Positions 43,991 through 53,833 of a DNA stretch of 64,000 bases are shown here, one piece after another (position 1 is the first letter of the stretch; each line of letters opens with the position of its first letter). The DNA is from an uncultured Ilumatobacter sp. (GTDB lineage Bacteria > Actinomycetota > Acidimicrobiia > Acidimicrobiales > Ilumatobacteraceae). The stretch is from NCBI GenBank assembly GCA_905182555.1, contig CAJJBX010000018.1, positions 1 to 64,000 on the forward strand, read 5' to 3'. Under the pieces are notes generated by a model, which worked only from the letters and a program-made list of their open reading frames with translations, was not told the DNA's origin and ran no database searches. Made by a program: the position numbers and the translations under genes.

Positions 43991-45217
43991 TCAGCCGGTG
44001 TACGCCGACTCGGCGTGCTGGCTCTGGTCGAGGCCCTGGTACTCAGCATCTTCGCCGACGCGCAGGCCCATCGTTGCATCGATCGTTTTGGCGAGGGCAT
44101 ACGTCACGACGAAGGAGAAGACACCAACTACGAGCGCCGCAACAAACTGATCCTTGAGGAGCTCGAAGCTGCCGCCGAAGAAGAGGCCTTCTGAGCTGTC
44201 TTCGGCAATCGCTGGATTGACGGCTGCGTCGGCAAACAGCCCGAGGAGCAGCGTGCCGACAATGCCGCCGATGAGGTGCACCGCGATGACGTCGAGGCTG
44301 TCGTCCCAGTTCATCCTCTCTTTGATCTGCAAGGCAAGGAAACACAGGGCCCCGGCGCTGAAGCCAATGATGAGCGGCGAGGCACCTCCGACGAAGCCCG
44401 CGCAGGGGGTAACGGCAACAAGCCCTGCAACGGCACCGGAGCAAGCGCCAAGCACGGTGGCGTTGCCGCCCTTCCAGCGTTCCACGAGGAGCCAGCCGAG
44501 CATGCCGGTTGAGGCAGCGAGATGGGTGTTGACGAGAGCTTGCGCGGCAAGGCCGTCGGCAGCGAGGCCGGAACCGGCGTTGAAGCCGAACCAGCCGAAC
44601 CACAAAATGCCGGTACCGAGGACCGTGAACGGCAGGTTGTGCGGCGGCATCGGCACGTCGCCATGACCCTTGCGATTGCCGATCACGAGGACGACGGCGA
44701 GCGCAGCGACACCAGCGCTGATGTGAATGGCCGTGCCGCCGGCGAAGTCGAGTGCTCCCATTTCGAGGAGCCAGCCGTTGAACACCCACTTGGCGCCAGG
44801 GATGTAGACGAGTAACGACCAGAATCCAATGAGCACGGCGTACGAACCAAACTTCAACCGGTCAGCTGTGGCGCCGGTGATCAGTGCCGGGGTGATGACC
44901 GCGAACATCATCTGGAAGGCGACGAAGGCCATGCCGGGAATGTCTCCGTCGAGGTTGGTGACGTCGGCGAGGAAGAGAAAGTCGAAGTTGCCAATCCAAC
45001 CGTTGCCGCTGTCACCGAAGACGAGCGAAAAGCCTACGACTGCCCAAATGGTCGATACCAAACCAATGGCGAACATGTTCTGCATCAACATGCCGAGCAC
45101 GTTCTTCGAGCGGACCATGCCGCCGTAGAAGAACGCCAACCCGGGTGTCATGAAAAGGACGAGGGCCGCAGAGATCAGTACCCATGCGGTATTTCCGGAG
45201 TCCAAAGCAAGAAGCAT
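43991..45217 (-). CDS. amt: Ammonium transporter (Amt family), second of two
   Basis: 408 residues, about 11 transmembrane segments. Conserved pore residues appear as TPGLAFFYGGMVRSKN, the twin histidines in HISAGVAAL and AVHLIGGIVGT, and the WFGWFGFNAGSGL segment. Paired with the glnK gene 49 bp downstream. TACGGT lies eight bases before the ATG on this strand. No extra N-terminal signal region, unlike the second amt in this window. Confidence 0.93.
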   Translation of the reverse strand: MLLALDSGNTAWVLISAALVLFMTPGLAFFYGGMVRSKNVLGMLMQNMFAIGLVSTIWAVVGFSLVFGDSGNGWIGNFDFLFLADVTNLDGDIPGMAFVAFQMMFAVITPALITGATADRLKFGSYAVLIGFWSLLVYIPGAKWVFNGWLLEMGALDFAGGTAIHISAGVAALAVVLVIGNRKGHGDVPMPPHNLPFTVLGTGILWFGWFGFNAGSGLAADGLAAQALVNTHLAASTGMLGWLLVERWKGGNATVLGACSGAVAGLVAVTPCAGFVGGASPLIIGFSAGALCFLALQIKERMNWDDSLDVIAVHLIGGIVGTLLLGLFADAAVNPAIAEDSSEGLFFGGSFELLKDQFVAALVVGVFSFVVTYALAKTIDATMGLRVGEDAEYQGLDQSQHAESAYTG

Positions 45218-45368
45218 AAGCGCGGACCGTAGGCAGGTCTTGCCGAGTGCGAAAGTGCGGAAACGTGATGTTCACAATTCGGAAACACAGGTGCTCCGAA
45301 CGCCAGCCGACGCCTTGCTTGGGCGCGGATCGCACCGTAACTCGACGTGTGTCAGCGTCGAAAACGAA

Positions 45369-45417
45369 ACGATCCCCATGCCGACATCTTGAGGACAAAA
45401 TGCGACATGGGGATCGT
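45369..45417. repeat. 12-bp perfect inverted repeat with 25-base loop between glnK and amt
   Basis: ACGATCCCCATG (45369-45380) pairs with CATGGGGATCGT (45406-45417). On the minus strand the second arm is followed by TTCGTTTTCG, so it may terminate the upstream amt-glnK transcript or attenuate read-through into the second pair. Confidence 0.7.
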
Positions 45418-45474
45418 CCAAGCAAATCGCGACATTGCGATTCGCCGGGCTGTCAGCTGGTAGCCCCGCTGGAA

Positions 45475-45831
<357 letters not shown>

Positions 45832-45841
45832 TCAGTCAGGT

Positions 45842-47219
45842 TCAGGCGTAGGACGGGTCGTTGGTGTAGCCGGCCATGCCGTGCTCGGGAACGTCGAGGC
45901 CTTCGGCCTCTTCTTCTTCGCTCACGCGGAGGCCAATTGTGGCCTTCAGTGCGGAGAAGACGATGAGGCTGGCAATGCCGACCCAAGCGATGATGATGAT
46001 CACCATCAGGGCCTGCACGCCGAGCTGCTCGAGGCCGCCGCCGTACAGCAGGCCAGCATCTTCGCGTCCGAGGAATGCATCGTCGTAGCGGGCAAAGATG
46101 CCGATGGACAGAACGCCCCACATACCACAGACACCGTGGACAGAGATCGCGCCGACAGGATCGTCGATCTTGATCTTGTCGAAGAACTGGACTGCGACAA
46201 CCACGATGATGCCGCCGATCGCACCGATGACGATCGACATGATCGGTGTGGCGGTGCCGCACGGGCCGGTGATTGCGACGAGGCCAGCGAGGACACCGTT
46301 ACCAATGAAGGCAACGTCGGGCTTGCCCGTCTTGACCCAGACGAACGCTGCAGTGGCGAGGCCGCCAGCAGCAGCGGCGAGCATGGTGTTCAGTGCAATG
46401 CCCGTGACGAGGTTGTCGGCAGCGAGCTCGGAGCCGGGGTTGAAAGCCGAACCAGCCGAGCCAGAGGATGAACACACCAAGGATGGCAAACGGGATGTTG
46501 TGGCCGGGGATTGCTCGGGCCGTGCCGTCTTCGGCGAATTTGCCCTTGCGGGCACCGACGAGTTTGGCGCCGACGAGTGCGGCCACACCACCAGTCATGT
46601 GCACGACACCGGAGCCTGCGAAGTCGGAGTAAACGGCGTCGCCGATCGAGAGGCCAGCGATGAATCCGCCACCCCAGGTCATGTGCACGACCACCGGGTA
46701 GATGATGCCGCACATGAACACACTGAAGATGAGGTACGAGGAGAACTTCGTACGCTCGGCCATGGCGCCCGAACAGATCGTTACGGCTGTTGCGGCGAAC
46801 ACTGCCTGGAAGAAGAAGAACGTTCCGTGCGACAGGTTGATCACCCCACTTCCGCCGAGAGCGTTGATGTCGAGGTCGTTCATGAAGAACGATCCGCCAT
46901 CGGTTCCAAAGAAGTCGTTGCCGCTGCTGAAGGCAAGGGCGTAGCCGGATGCGAAGAACGCAAGAATGCCGATGATCGCGTCTGCCATGTTCTTGGCAAA
47001 GATGTTCACCACGTTCTTCGCACGTGTCAGGCCTGCCTCGACGAGTGCAAAACCCGCCTGCATGAAGAAGACAAGACAACCAGCGATGAACACCCAGATG
47101 TTGTCGAGGACCGCTTGGACCTCTGACGCTTCCTGAGCGATGGCGGTTCCGGGCATGAGGGCCACAACGGCGACAACGCCGCCAAGGCCAGAGATGATTC
47201 GAAGCGCACGATTGTGCAC
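45842..47219 (-). pseudogene. amt: Ammonium transporter (Amt family) with signal-like N-terminus, frame broken at 46443-46445
   Basis: About 458 residues if repaired. The N-terminal 30 residues form a hydrophobic signal ending GTAIAQEASE, then QAGFALVEAGLTRAKNVVNIFAKN and the usual helices. In GGGxWFGFN the sequence reads GWFGFQ because of an extra T: GGCTTTCAACCCC instead of GGCTTCAACCCC. The following frame continues NPGSELAADNLVT through to MAGYTNDPSYA at 45842. GTG 47219 has GGAGG at five bases, a strong site. A one-base homopolymer insertion is a typical sequencing fault. Confidence 0.9.
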
Positions 47220-47367
47220 GGGGTCCTCCAAAAAGGATCGGGGATAAGGGAAGGTTTGCTTGGAGAATCCAGTGGCGCCGTTGCCGTCCGGATTGCGAGG
47301 CGAAAGCTACGGACCGTCGATGTCGCGCGTGTCGCGGCTCTGTTTCGGCTCCATGAACAGTCGTCAG

Positions 47368-47403
47368 CGGGTGTCTGGACGGGTGTCTGGACGGGTGTCT
47401 GGG
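47368..47403. repeat. 12-bp tandem repeat, three copies of CGGGTGTCTGGA
   Basis: Three units (the third ends GG instead of GA) and a partial fourth. Same period as the arrays at 23364, 53121 and 61235 but a different unit. Confidence 0.85.
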
Positions 47404-47428
47404 CGGGTGCGCAAGAGCCGAAAAACGA

Positions 47429-47462
47429 ATGTGCCCGCCTCCATCACGCAAGGCGGGCACAT
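47429..47462. other. Strong hairpin, 12-bp perfect stem
   Basis: ATGTGCCCGCCT and AGGCGGGCACAT enclose a 10-base loop. No T-run on either side, so not a standard terminator; could be an RNA regulatory hairpin or a protein site. Confidence 0.6.
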
Positions 47463-47758
47463 CGAATTGGCGGACCGAGCAGCCATGGGGACTGACCGGA
47501 CGACTTGGCAAGCCGTCCACCCTCAGTGGGGGACCAGTTTTCTCGAGGGGGTTGAGGCACTGATTGAGCTGAGGACGGAACGACTGCCCCCACAATGTAG
47601 GGACGCGATGTTGCGTGAGTGTGCGATTCTCGTGAACGAGTTGTGAACAGTCAGCATCGGGTGGGGGCAGATTCGATGCACTTCCGGGCTGAGAAAGCGA
47701 CGAATGCCACACGCGTCAAATTCGGGTCGACGCCGGTGCAACAGCAAGACTGCGATCT

Positions 47759-49018
47759 ATGGATCTGAGTTACCCAAACGAAGCCGAAGAATTTCGCGCC
47801 GAGATCAAGGGGTGGCTTCTCGACAACCTCCCCGACGGCTGGTTTGACGAAGGCTTCGAGATGGCAACGAGCGAGCGCGAAGCGTTCAACGCCGAATGGC
47901 CCACGAAGCTCTTCGAAGGTGGTTGGATCTGCGCCACCTGGCCCGCCGAGTACGGTGGCAAGGGACTGACGACGATGCAGGGCGTCGCTCTTTCGGAAGA
48001 GTTTGCCAACGCAAAGGCCCCGATGCGTGGTGACTTCTTCGGCGACACGCTGGTCGGCCCGACGCTGCTCCAGTGGGGAACCGAAGAACAGAAGCAGGAA
48101 TTTTTGCCGGGCATCCTGCAGGGTCGGACTCGCTGGTGCCAAGGCTTCTCGGAGCCCGACTCCGGTTCCGACTTGGCGTCGATCAAGACGACCGCCGAGC
48201 TCGACGGTGACGAGTGGGTTATTAATGGCCAGAAGGTTTGGACCACACAGGGTCACCACGCCGATTACTGCTTCCTCTTGACGCGTACGGATCCCGAGGC
48301 GAAGAAGCACGCCGGCATCTCCTACATGCTCGTCCCGATGAACCAGCCGGGCGTCGAAGTTCGCGGCATCACCCAGCCCGACGGCACCGCCGAGTTCTGT
48401 GAGGTGTTCTTCTCAGACGCTCGCTGTGCCAAGGACGCCGTTGTCGGCGGTGTCAACAACGGCTGGAAGGTTGCGAACTCGACACTCGGCTTCGAACGCG
48501 GCCAGTCGGCCACCACTGGGTTCCGGCGTTTCGCTGAGGAGTTTCGGATCCTCAAAGAGCAGGCCATCGCCAACGGTGCAATCAACGATCCGCACATCCG
48601 TCAACGTCTGATGAAGTACTACAGCAAGATCGAAATCCTGCGTTTCAACGGCTTGCGGAACCTCACTGCGACGCTGAACAAAGGCCGCGGTGCCGGGATA
48701 GTTGATATGGGCACGGTTGCGCTCGGAGCGACGAACAAGATGTTCTGGACCGAGATGCATCAGAACGCCATGGAACTTGCGTTGGACATTTACGGCACCG
48801 ATTCGTTGCTCATCGACGCGGGTCCGGAGGGTGGCGGCTGGCCAGGTGCGTCTCGCGACAAGCGCCGAGCCGGTTACCCGGTGAGCCCGATGATGTCGTC
48901 ATTCTTCTTCTCGCGGTCCGAGACCATCTGGGGCGGCACGAGCCAGATCCAGCGCAACATTGTCGGAGAGCGCGTCCTCGGTCTTCCTAAAGAACCAAAG
49001 CCCCCGACCGGCCCCTGA
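47759..49018 (+). CDS. Acyl-CoA dehydrogenase
   Basis: 419 residues, full length. FAD/substrate signatures WCQGFSEPDSGSDLASIKTTAELDGDEWVINGQKVWTT and the C-terminal ETIWGGTSQIQRNIVGERVLGLP are typical. FVLDEGF-type N-terminus starts at 47759 with no clear ribosome site. Reduced enzyme would pass electrons to EtfBA. Substrate chain unknown; sterol- and cholate-type actinobacterial dehydrogenases have a similar length. Confidence 0.92.
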   Translation: MDLSYPNEAEEFRAEIKGWLLDNLPDGWFDEGFEMATSEREAFNAEWPTKLFEGGWICATWPAEYGGKGLTTMQGVALSEEFANAKAPMRGDFFGDTLVGPTLLQWGTEEQKQEFLPGILQGRTRWCQGFSEPDSGSDLASIKTTAELDGDEWVINGQKVWTTQGHHADYCFLLTRTDPEAKKHAGISYMLVPMNQPGVEVRGITQPDGTAEFCEVFFSDARCAKDAVVGGVNNGWKVANSTLGFERGQSATTGFRRFAEEFRILKEQAIANGAINDPHIRQRLMKYYSKIEILRFNGLRNLTATLNKGRGAGIVDMGTVALGATNKMFWTEMHQNAMELALDIYGTDSLLIDAGPEGGGWPGASRDKRRAGYPVSPMMSSFFFSRSETIWGGTSQIQRNIVGERVLGLPKEPKPPTGP

Positions 49019-49028
49019 GCACACCTCA

Positions 49029-49073
49029 TTTCGTGATTTTTTGCGTACCCCGGTTCGCAGATTCTTCCCGAAA
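49029..49073. repeat. REP-like hairpin element, copy 1
   Basis: Two nested stems: outer TTTCGTGA with TCCCGAAA, inner TGCGTAC with GTTCGCA, separated by internal loops. The second copy at 50191-50236 has the same layout and shares CGCAGATTCTTC exactly. Located 11 bp after the acyl-CoA dehydrogenase stop. Confidence 0.8.
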
Positions 49074-49208
49074 GTGCCCAACGATCACGCCGCCACAGCC
49101 CGGCGACGGTCATGGCGTATCGCCGTCGCCGCTCCGATCCGCGGCGTGGTTATTGTCCCTGCATCGACGCAGACACTGAGCGTGTCGGTCGACGTGGCTC
49201 GGTTCTCG

Positions 49209-49214
49209 TAGCTT
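49209..49214 (+). promoter_or_regulatory. Predicted -10 element (TAGCTT) for leaderless Gfo/Idh gene
   Basis: TAGCTT, seven bases, then ATG at 49222; no Shine-Dalgarno. Confidence 0.5.
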
Positions 49215-49221
49215 CGGGTGC

Positions 49222-50169
49222 ATGACAGTGCGAATTGGAGTGATCGGTGCAGGCGGCATGGGCCGTGAGCACATCAGAAATCTCGCTGCGATTGTGGGCG
49301 TCGAGGTCGCAGTCGTTGCCGATGTCGTCGCAACGGCAGCCATCGATGCTGCTGGCCTGTGCAATGCCGCGGCATCGACCGACGCCTTTGCGGTCGCGCG
49401 AGATCCGAGCCTCGACGCCATTGTCATTACGTCTCCGGACGACACGCATGCTGATCTCGCTATCGCAGCAGTCGAGCGCGGCGCCTTCGTCCTGTGTGAG
49501 AAGCCGTTGGCCAGCAACGTTGCCGACGCTGAACGAGTTGTTGCCGCAGAGGTTGTTGCTGGGCGTCCGCTGGTCCAGCTGGGCTTTATGCGGCAGTACG
49601 ACCCAGCACATCTGCAGGTCGAAGGAGCGATCAGCGAACTTGGTGCAATCCGCCATGTCCGCAGCGCTCACCGCAACACCAACCATCAGTGGGAACGGCC
49701 GCTCGAACTGGTCTTCTCGCAATCGTTGATCCACGACGTGCATACCGCCCGGTGGCTGATGGGTACCGAGTTCTCGTCCGTCACCACGCAGGTGGTCAGC
49801 GGGCCACGGCCAGTTGAGCACGTGGTTGTCCTCGGGGCGATGGCTGACGGGTCAACGGTCACGATCGAGTTTGTCGAGGCGACCTACGGCTACGACATCG
49901 ATGTTGAAGTCACCTGTGAACAAGGCATGGTCACGGCGCCGCAACCCGCGCAACCTGTCGTCCGTTTCGAGGGCGCCGGGCATCAGCACATCGGTGACGA
50001 CTGGTTCGGCCGGTTCAGCGAGGCGTACCGGGCCGAGGCGGCGGACTGGATTGCTGGGGTGCGTGCCGGAGAAGTGCGCGGCCCGACGTCAATCGACGGC
50101 TTGGCCGCGCAGCGGGTCGTCGACGCAGCGATTCGGTCGGCAGCTTCTGGCCAACGCGAACCGGTCTGA
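49222..50169 (+). CDS. Gfo/Idh/MocA family oxidoreductase (inositol 2-dehydrogenase-like)
   Basis: 315 residues. N-terminal Rossmann motif RIGVIGAGGMGREHIRNLA, the EKP motif VLCEKPLASN and the C-terminal domain with HDVHTARWLMG, where D and H are the expected catalytic residues. NAD(P)-dependent oxidation of a sugar or cyclitol is predicted. No inositol genes are adjacent, so the substrate is uncertain. An MFS carrier gene follows 142 bp downstream. Confidence 0.9.
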   Translation: MTVRIGVIGAGGMGREHIRNLAAIVGVEVAVVADVVATAAIDAAGLCNAAASTDAFAVARDPSLDAIVITSPDDTHADLAIAAVERGAFVLCEKPLASNVADAERVVAAEVVAGRPLVQLGFMRQYDPAHLQVEGAISELGAIRHVRSAHRNTNHQWERPLELVFSQSLIHDVHTARWLMGTEFSSVTTQVVSGPRPVEHVVVLGAMADGSTVTIEFVEATYGYDIDVEVTCEQGMVTAPQPAQPVVRFEGAGHQHIGDDWFGRFSEAYRAEAADWIAGVRAGEVRGPTSIDGLAAQRVVDAAIRSAASGQREPV

Positions 50170-50190
50170 CCGCGGCCACCGCCCGGGGCT

Positions 50191-50236
50191 TTTCGTGATG
50201 TGTATGCGCACCCCCGTGCGCAGATTCTTCACGAAA
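50191..50236. repeat. REP-like hairpin element, copy 2
   Basis: Perfect nested stems: TTTCGTGA with TCACGAAA outside, TGCGCAC with GTGCGCA inside, loop CCCC, six-base internal loops. The differences from copy 1 (49029-49073) mostly keep the layout, suggesting a structured repeat. Placed 22 bp after the oxidoreductase stop. Confidence 0.85.
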
Positions 50237-50311
50237 TGGGCAGGTTTGTGACTTCCGGCCGGGCCTGATCTGAGTCGGTCAAGACGGGATCCGGCTCGAC
50301 ATGATGGCTGA

Positions 50312-51598
50312 GTGCCAACGTCTGCTGACTCCAACGCTGTGGATCAGCATCTTGACGTTGTGGCGGACCGACTGATCACCAAGCCATTCGTCGTTGTCTC
50401 GCTGAGCGCCTTTGCGTTCTTTATGTACATCGGGACCCTGGTCCCCCTGGTTCCGCTGTTCATCGAGGGCCCGCTCAAAGGTGGCGAACTTGCCCTTGGA
50501 CTGAATGCTGCGGTGTTTGCGCTTGCTGCGGTGTTTGCTCGCCCTCTGCTCGGCCGTTTGGCTGATCGCTATGGACGTCGTTCGATCATCGTTGGTGGCG
50601 CGTTGACGGCGGCGGCTGGCGGCATGCTGATGAGTCAGATCGATTCGCTCACTGCCTTGATGGGGCTCCGGATACTCACCGGCGTGGGCGAGGCAGCAGT
50701 CTTTGTTGGAACCGCGACCTTGATTGCCGACCTGTCGCCTCGTGCGCGCCGTGCCGAGGGTGCGAGCTACTTCTCGGTGGCGGTGTTCTCGGGCCTCGGT
50801 GTTGGGCCGGTTTTCAGCGAATGGCTCCTCGACGACGTCAACTTCGAACGCACCTTTATTGCTGCCGGTGGTTTCGCGATCGTGGCGGCGGCGATCGCGA
50901 CTTTTGCGCCGGCACGCGTCGAGTCGCCTGACGATTCTGAGTCGACCGTTGATTCTGGCCGACGTGCGGCGCCACCCGTGAAAACCCTCGCTGAGAGCGG
51001 GATTTTCAAACTCATTCACCCTGCAGCGATCCTGCCGGGCGCTGTGTTGGCATGTGGCGTCGGCGGCTTGACGACCTTCTTCCTGTTCATCCCCGAGTAT
51101 TCCCGGGATAACGGCTTTGCCAACTCTGGTGTCTTGTTCCTGACGTATGCGCTCGTCTCCCTCGTTATCCGGATCTTTGGCGCGAAGCTGCCGGAACGTC
51201 TGGGGCCGAGACGTTCGGTCACGATCGCCCTGGTTGCCATGGCGGGCGGTCTCACTGTCTTTGCTGCAGCGCCGAGCGTCATTGGTCTCTGGGTCGGGGC
51301 GTTCCTGATTGGACTTGGTGCCGCATTCAACTATCCGTCGCTGATGGCCCTCACGGTCAACAACGCAAGCGATACGGATCGGGCGTCGGCGATCAGTTCG
51401 TTCACGATGTTCTTCGAAGTCGGTTCGGCGGGCAGCGGCCTGCTGATTGGTGGGTTCGCCCAGATTGTCGGTAAGCAAATCGGATTCCTTGGCGGCGTCG
51501 TCTCGTGCCTGGTTGGTCTGTGGCTGCTACGCACCAAGCTCGCACCCGGCGGTTCAAACGCTGGCGAGCGGAAATCAGGCGTCCAACTGGCTGGCTGA
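50312..51598 (+). CDS. Major facilitator superfamily transporter
   Basis: 428 residues, 12 predicted membrane segments. Motif A GRLADRYGRRSIIVGG between helices 2 and 3 and a central acidic loop (ESPDDSESTVDSGRR) are typical. Looks like a drug or metabolite exporter of the DHA1-like type. GTG 50312 is the start; no ribosome site is obvious. Substrate unknown. Confidence 0.88.
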   Translation: MPTSADSNAVDQHLDVVADRLITKPFVVVSLSAFAFFMYIGTLVPLVPLFIEGPLKGGELALGLNAAVFALAAVFARPLLGRLADRYGRRSIIVGGALTAAAGGMLMSQIDSLTALMGLRILTGVGEAAVFVGTATLIADLSPRARRAEGASYFSVAVFSGLGVGPVFSEWLLDDVNFERTFIAAGGFAIVAAAIATFAPARVESPDDSESTVDSGRRAAPPVKTLAESGIFKLIHPAAILPGAVLACGVGGLTTFFLFIPEYSRDNGFANSGVLFLTYALVSLVIRIFGAKLPERLGPRRSVTIALVAMAGGLTVFAAAPSVIGLWVGAFLIGLGAAFNYPSLMALTVNNASDTDRASAISSFTMFFEVGSAGSGLLIGGFAQIVGKQIGFLGGVVSCLVGLWLLRTKLAPGGSNAGERKSGVQLAG

Positions 51599-51640
51599 TT
51601 TCCGCTGGTGTTTGTCGGCAGTGACCGGCATCATGGAGAC

Positions 51641-53698
51641 GTGCCAACCCTCGATCACGACCATTGCTACAGCATTGTCCAGAACGCCGACCGGCGCTTC
51701 GACGGGTGGTTCGTGACTGCGGTTCGCACAACGGGGATCTATTGCCGCCCAAGTTGCCCGGCGATCACGCCGAAGCGAACAAATGTAGAATTCCATCACA
51801 CGGCCGCTGCTGCACAACAGCGTGGGTTCCGAGCGTGCAAGCGGTGTCGTCCTGACGCGTCGCCCGGCTCGCCGGAGTGGAACTTCCGTCAGGATCTAAT
51901 TGGTCGCGCAATGCGCCTGATCGCGGACGGCGCTGTCGAACGCGACGGCGTACCGGGTCTGGCCAAGCAACTCGGCTACAGCGAACGTCATCTCAATCGA
52001 GTCATGACCAATGAGCTTGGCGCCGGCCCGCTTGCCATCGCCCGAGCCCACCGGGCGCACACCGCGCGGCTCCTCATTGAGACCACGGCAATGACCTTCA
52101 TCGATATCGCCTTCGCGGCGGGCTTTGGCAGCGTTCGGCAGTTCAACGACACCGTGCGCGAGGTCTTTGGCTGCTCGCCAACCGAGCTTCGTGTCAAGCG
52201 CAGCAGCGCCAGTCAGGCGTTGACGGCGGGCGAGGTCACCCTTCGGCTACCGACTCGTCAGCCGTTCGCTGGCGACGAGTTACTTGCCTTCCTCGGGGCA
52301 CATGCCATTCCCGGTGTCGAATCCTGGGACGGATCGACGTTCGCTCAAGTGCTGACGTTGCCGCACGGCCAGGGCGTCGTCGGGCTGCGGGCAGGGGACG
52401 ATCACGTCGAAGCTCGGGTGCGTCTTGCCGAGTGGGCCGATCTCGCCACAGCTGTCCAACGGATTCGCCGACTGCTCGACCTCGATGCCGATCCGCAGGC
52501 GGTCGATGCAGCCCTTGCCGCTGATCAGCGCTTTGCTCCACTCGTTGCCAGAGTCCCGGGGCGGCGTGCCTCTGCGAGCGCGGATCCGGTACAGACAGCG
52601 CTTCGTGCGGTGGTCGGCCAGCAGGTATCGCTTGCGGGAGCACGTACCGTGACCGGACGCCTGGCTGTGGCCCTGGGTGACCCGCTCGACCCAGCACTGG
52701 GGGTCGGCTACGGACTGACCCATGCCTTCCCGACCGTCGAGCGTCTTGCCGAAGCGCCTGATGAACTGTTCGCCATGCCGGCCGCTCGCCGGGACACGGT
52801 GCGCCGTCTCGCAGCAGCCGTTGCCGAGGGCAGCGTTGTGCTCGATGCGGGCTCCGACCCGCACGTGGCCCGGGATCAACTCCTCGCACTCAAGGGCATT
52901 GGGCCGTGGACTGCTGACTACGTGATGATGCGGGGCCTCGGACATCCTGACGTCTTCCTCGGCACCGACCTCGTCGCGGTCAATGCCCTGACAGCGCTCG
53001 GCCTCACTGTCGTCGACGCAGCAGAATGGGCGCCGTGGCGTTCGTATGCCCTCCATCACCTCTGGGCGAGCCTCGGCACGCTCGACGCCGCCGCAGCTGC
53101 CGCTACACGACCCCGCACCACACCGGCACCAACACCGGCACCAACACCGGCACCAACACCGGCACCAACACCGGCACCAACACCGGCACCAACACCGGCA
53201 CCAATGGGTTCACTCACACTTGTTGCCAGCTGTGCGGGGCTCAGGGCGGTGCTGTGGCCAAGGGATGATCCGGCCCGGGTGCCACTCGGGGAGGTGGCTC
53301 AGACGACCGAGACGACCGATCATCCGGTCCTGGTTGCAGCTGTTGATCAACTCAGCGAGTACTTCGCCGGTGACCGCCAAACCTTCGACCTCCTCCTCGA
53401 CCCCATCGGAACTGACTTTCAGCAGTCGGCGTGGATGGCGCTGCGAGCCATCCCCTATGGAACGACGGTCAGCTACGGAGAGCAGGCCGCCGCAATGGGT
53501 GACAAGCGCAAGGCACGCGCTGTCGGCGCAGCGAACGGTCGGAATCCGATCTCGATCATCGTGCCTTGCCATCGAGTCGTTGGAGCGAACGGTTCCCTCA
53601 CAGGTTTTGCTGGCGGCCTCGAGAGCAAGCAGTGGCTCCTCGATCACGAGTCCAAGACCGCTCAGCCTTCCGAAATCGAGACCTTTTCAACGCAGTAG
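51641..53698 (+). CDS. Trifunctional alkylation-repair protein: Ada regulator - AlkA glycosylase - Ogt methyltransferase
   Basis: 685 residues with three repair modules in one chain. Residues 1-75: Ada methylphosphotriester domain with zinc/acceptor cysteines 35, 39, 66 and 69 (YCRPSCP, FRACKRC). About 85-185: AraC-type HTH. About 195-480: AlkA-type 3-methyladenine glycosylase with LKGIGPWTADYVMMRG and the catalytic Asp in FLGTDLVAV. About 483-513: a linker of Thr-Pro-Ala-Pro repeats coded by a 12-bp array. About 515-685: O6-methylguanine methyltransferase with active site IIVPCHRVVG. Ada normally pairs the first and last modules, or the first and AlkA; all three together is unusual. GTG 51641 is chosen as start because it gives the normal Ada N-terminus. 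Confidence 0.92.
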   Translation: MPTLDHDHCYSIVQNADRRFDGWFVTAVRTTGIYCRPSCPAITPKRTNVEFHHTAAAAQQRGFRACKRCRPDASPGSPEWNFRQDLIGRAMRLIADGAVERDGVPGLAKQLGYSERHLNRVMTNELGAGPLAIARAHRAHTARLLIETTAMTFIDIAFAAGFGSVRQFNDTVREVFGCSPTELRVKRSSASQALTAGEVTLRLPTRQPFAGDELLAFLGAHAIPGVESWDGSTFAQVLTLPHGQGVVGLRAGDDHVEARVRLAEWADLATAVQRIRRLLDLDADPQAVDAALAADQRFAPLVARVPGRRASASADPVQTALRAVVGQQVSLAGARTVTGRLAVALGDPLDPALGVGYGLTHAFPTVERLAEAPDELFAMPAARRDTVRRLAAAVAEGSVVLDAGSDPHVARDQLLALKGIGPWTADYVMMRGLGHPDVFLGTDLVAVNALTALGLTVVDAAEWAPWRSYALHHLWASLGTLDAAAAAATRPRTTPAPTPAPTPAPTPAPTPAPTPAPTPAPMGSLTLVASCAGLRAVLWPRDDPARVPLGEVAQTTETTDHPVLVAAVDQLSEYFAGDRQTFDLLLDPIGTDFQQSAWMALRAIPYGTTVSYGEQAAAMGDKRKARAVGAANGRNPISIIVPCHRVVGANGSLTGFAGGLESKQWLLDHESKTAQPSEIETFSTQ
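53121..53204. repeat. 12-bp tandem array inside the Ada-AlkA-Ogt gene, seven perfect copies
   Basis: Seven identical CACCGGCACCAA units, 84 bp, code for the TPAP-repeat linker between the glycosylase and methyltransferase domains. Same period and copy number as the intergenic array before metA. Confidence 0.95.
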
Positions 53699-53833
53699 CG
53701 ATGTGTTTTGATTTCGATTTCGGGTGACGGTCTGACGTAGCGCGAAATAGAGAACCTCTTGCTGGTTGGGCGCGTCGTGTTGGTCTCAGTTTCTGATGGC
53801 GAAGCCCGGGTGATGGTGTGGCAACGTGACGCA

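Larger units (their letters stand above)
47220..47758. other. Non-coding region between divergent amt and acyl-CoA dehydrogenase genes
   Basis: About 540 bp. It holds the amt promoter side, a short 12-bp array (47368-47403), a 12-bp-stem hairpin (47429-47462) and then about 300 bp with no recognisable gene. The plus-strand frame through 47260-47646 contains repeat-coded VSGRVSGRV and no domain; treated as non-coding. Confidence 0.6.

Noticed and set aside
47260-47646. 128-residue plus-strand ORF before the acyl-CoA dehydrogenase
   Set aside because: Contains array-coded VSGRVSGRV, no domain, and is interrupted by a strong hairpin; treated as non-coding.
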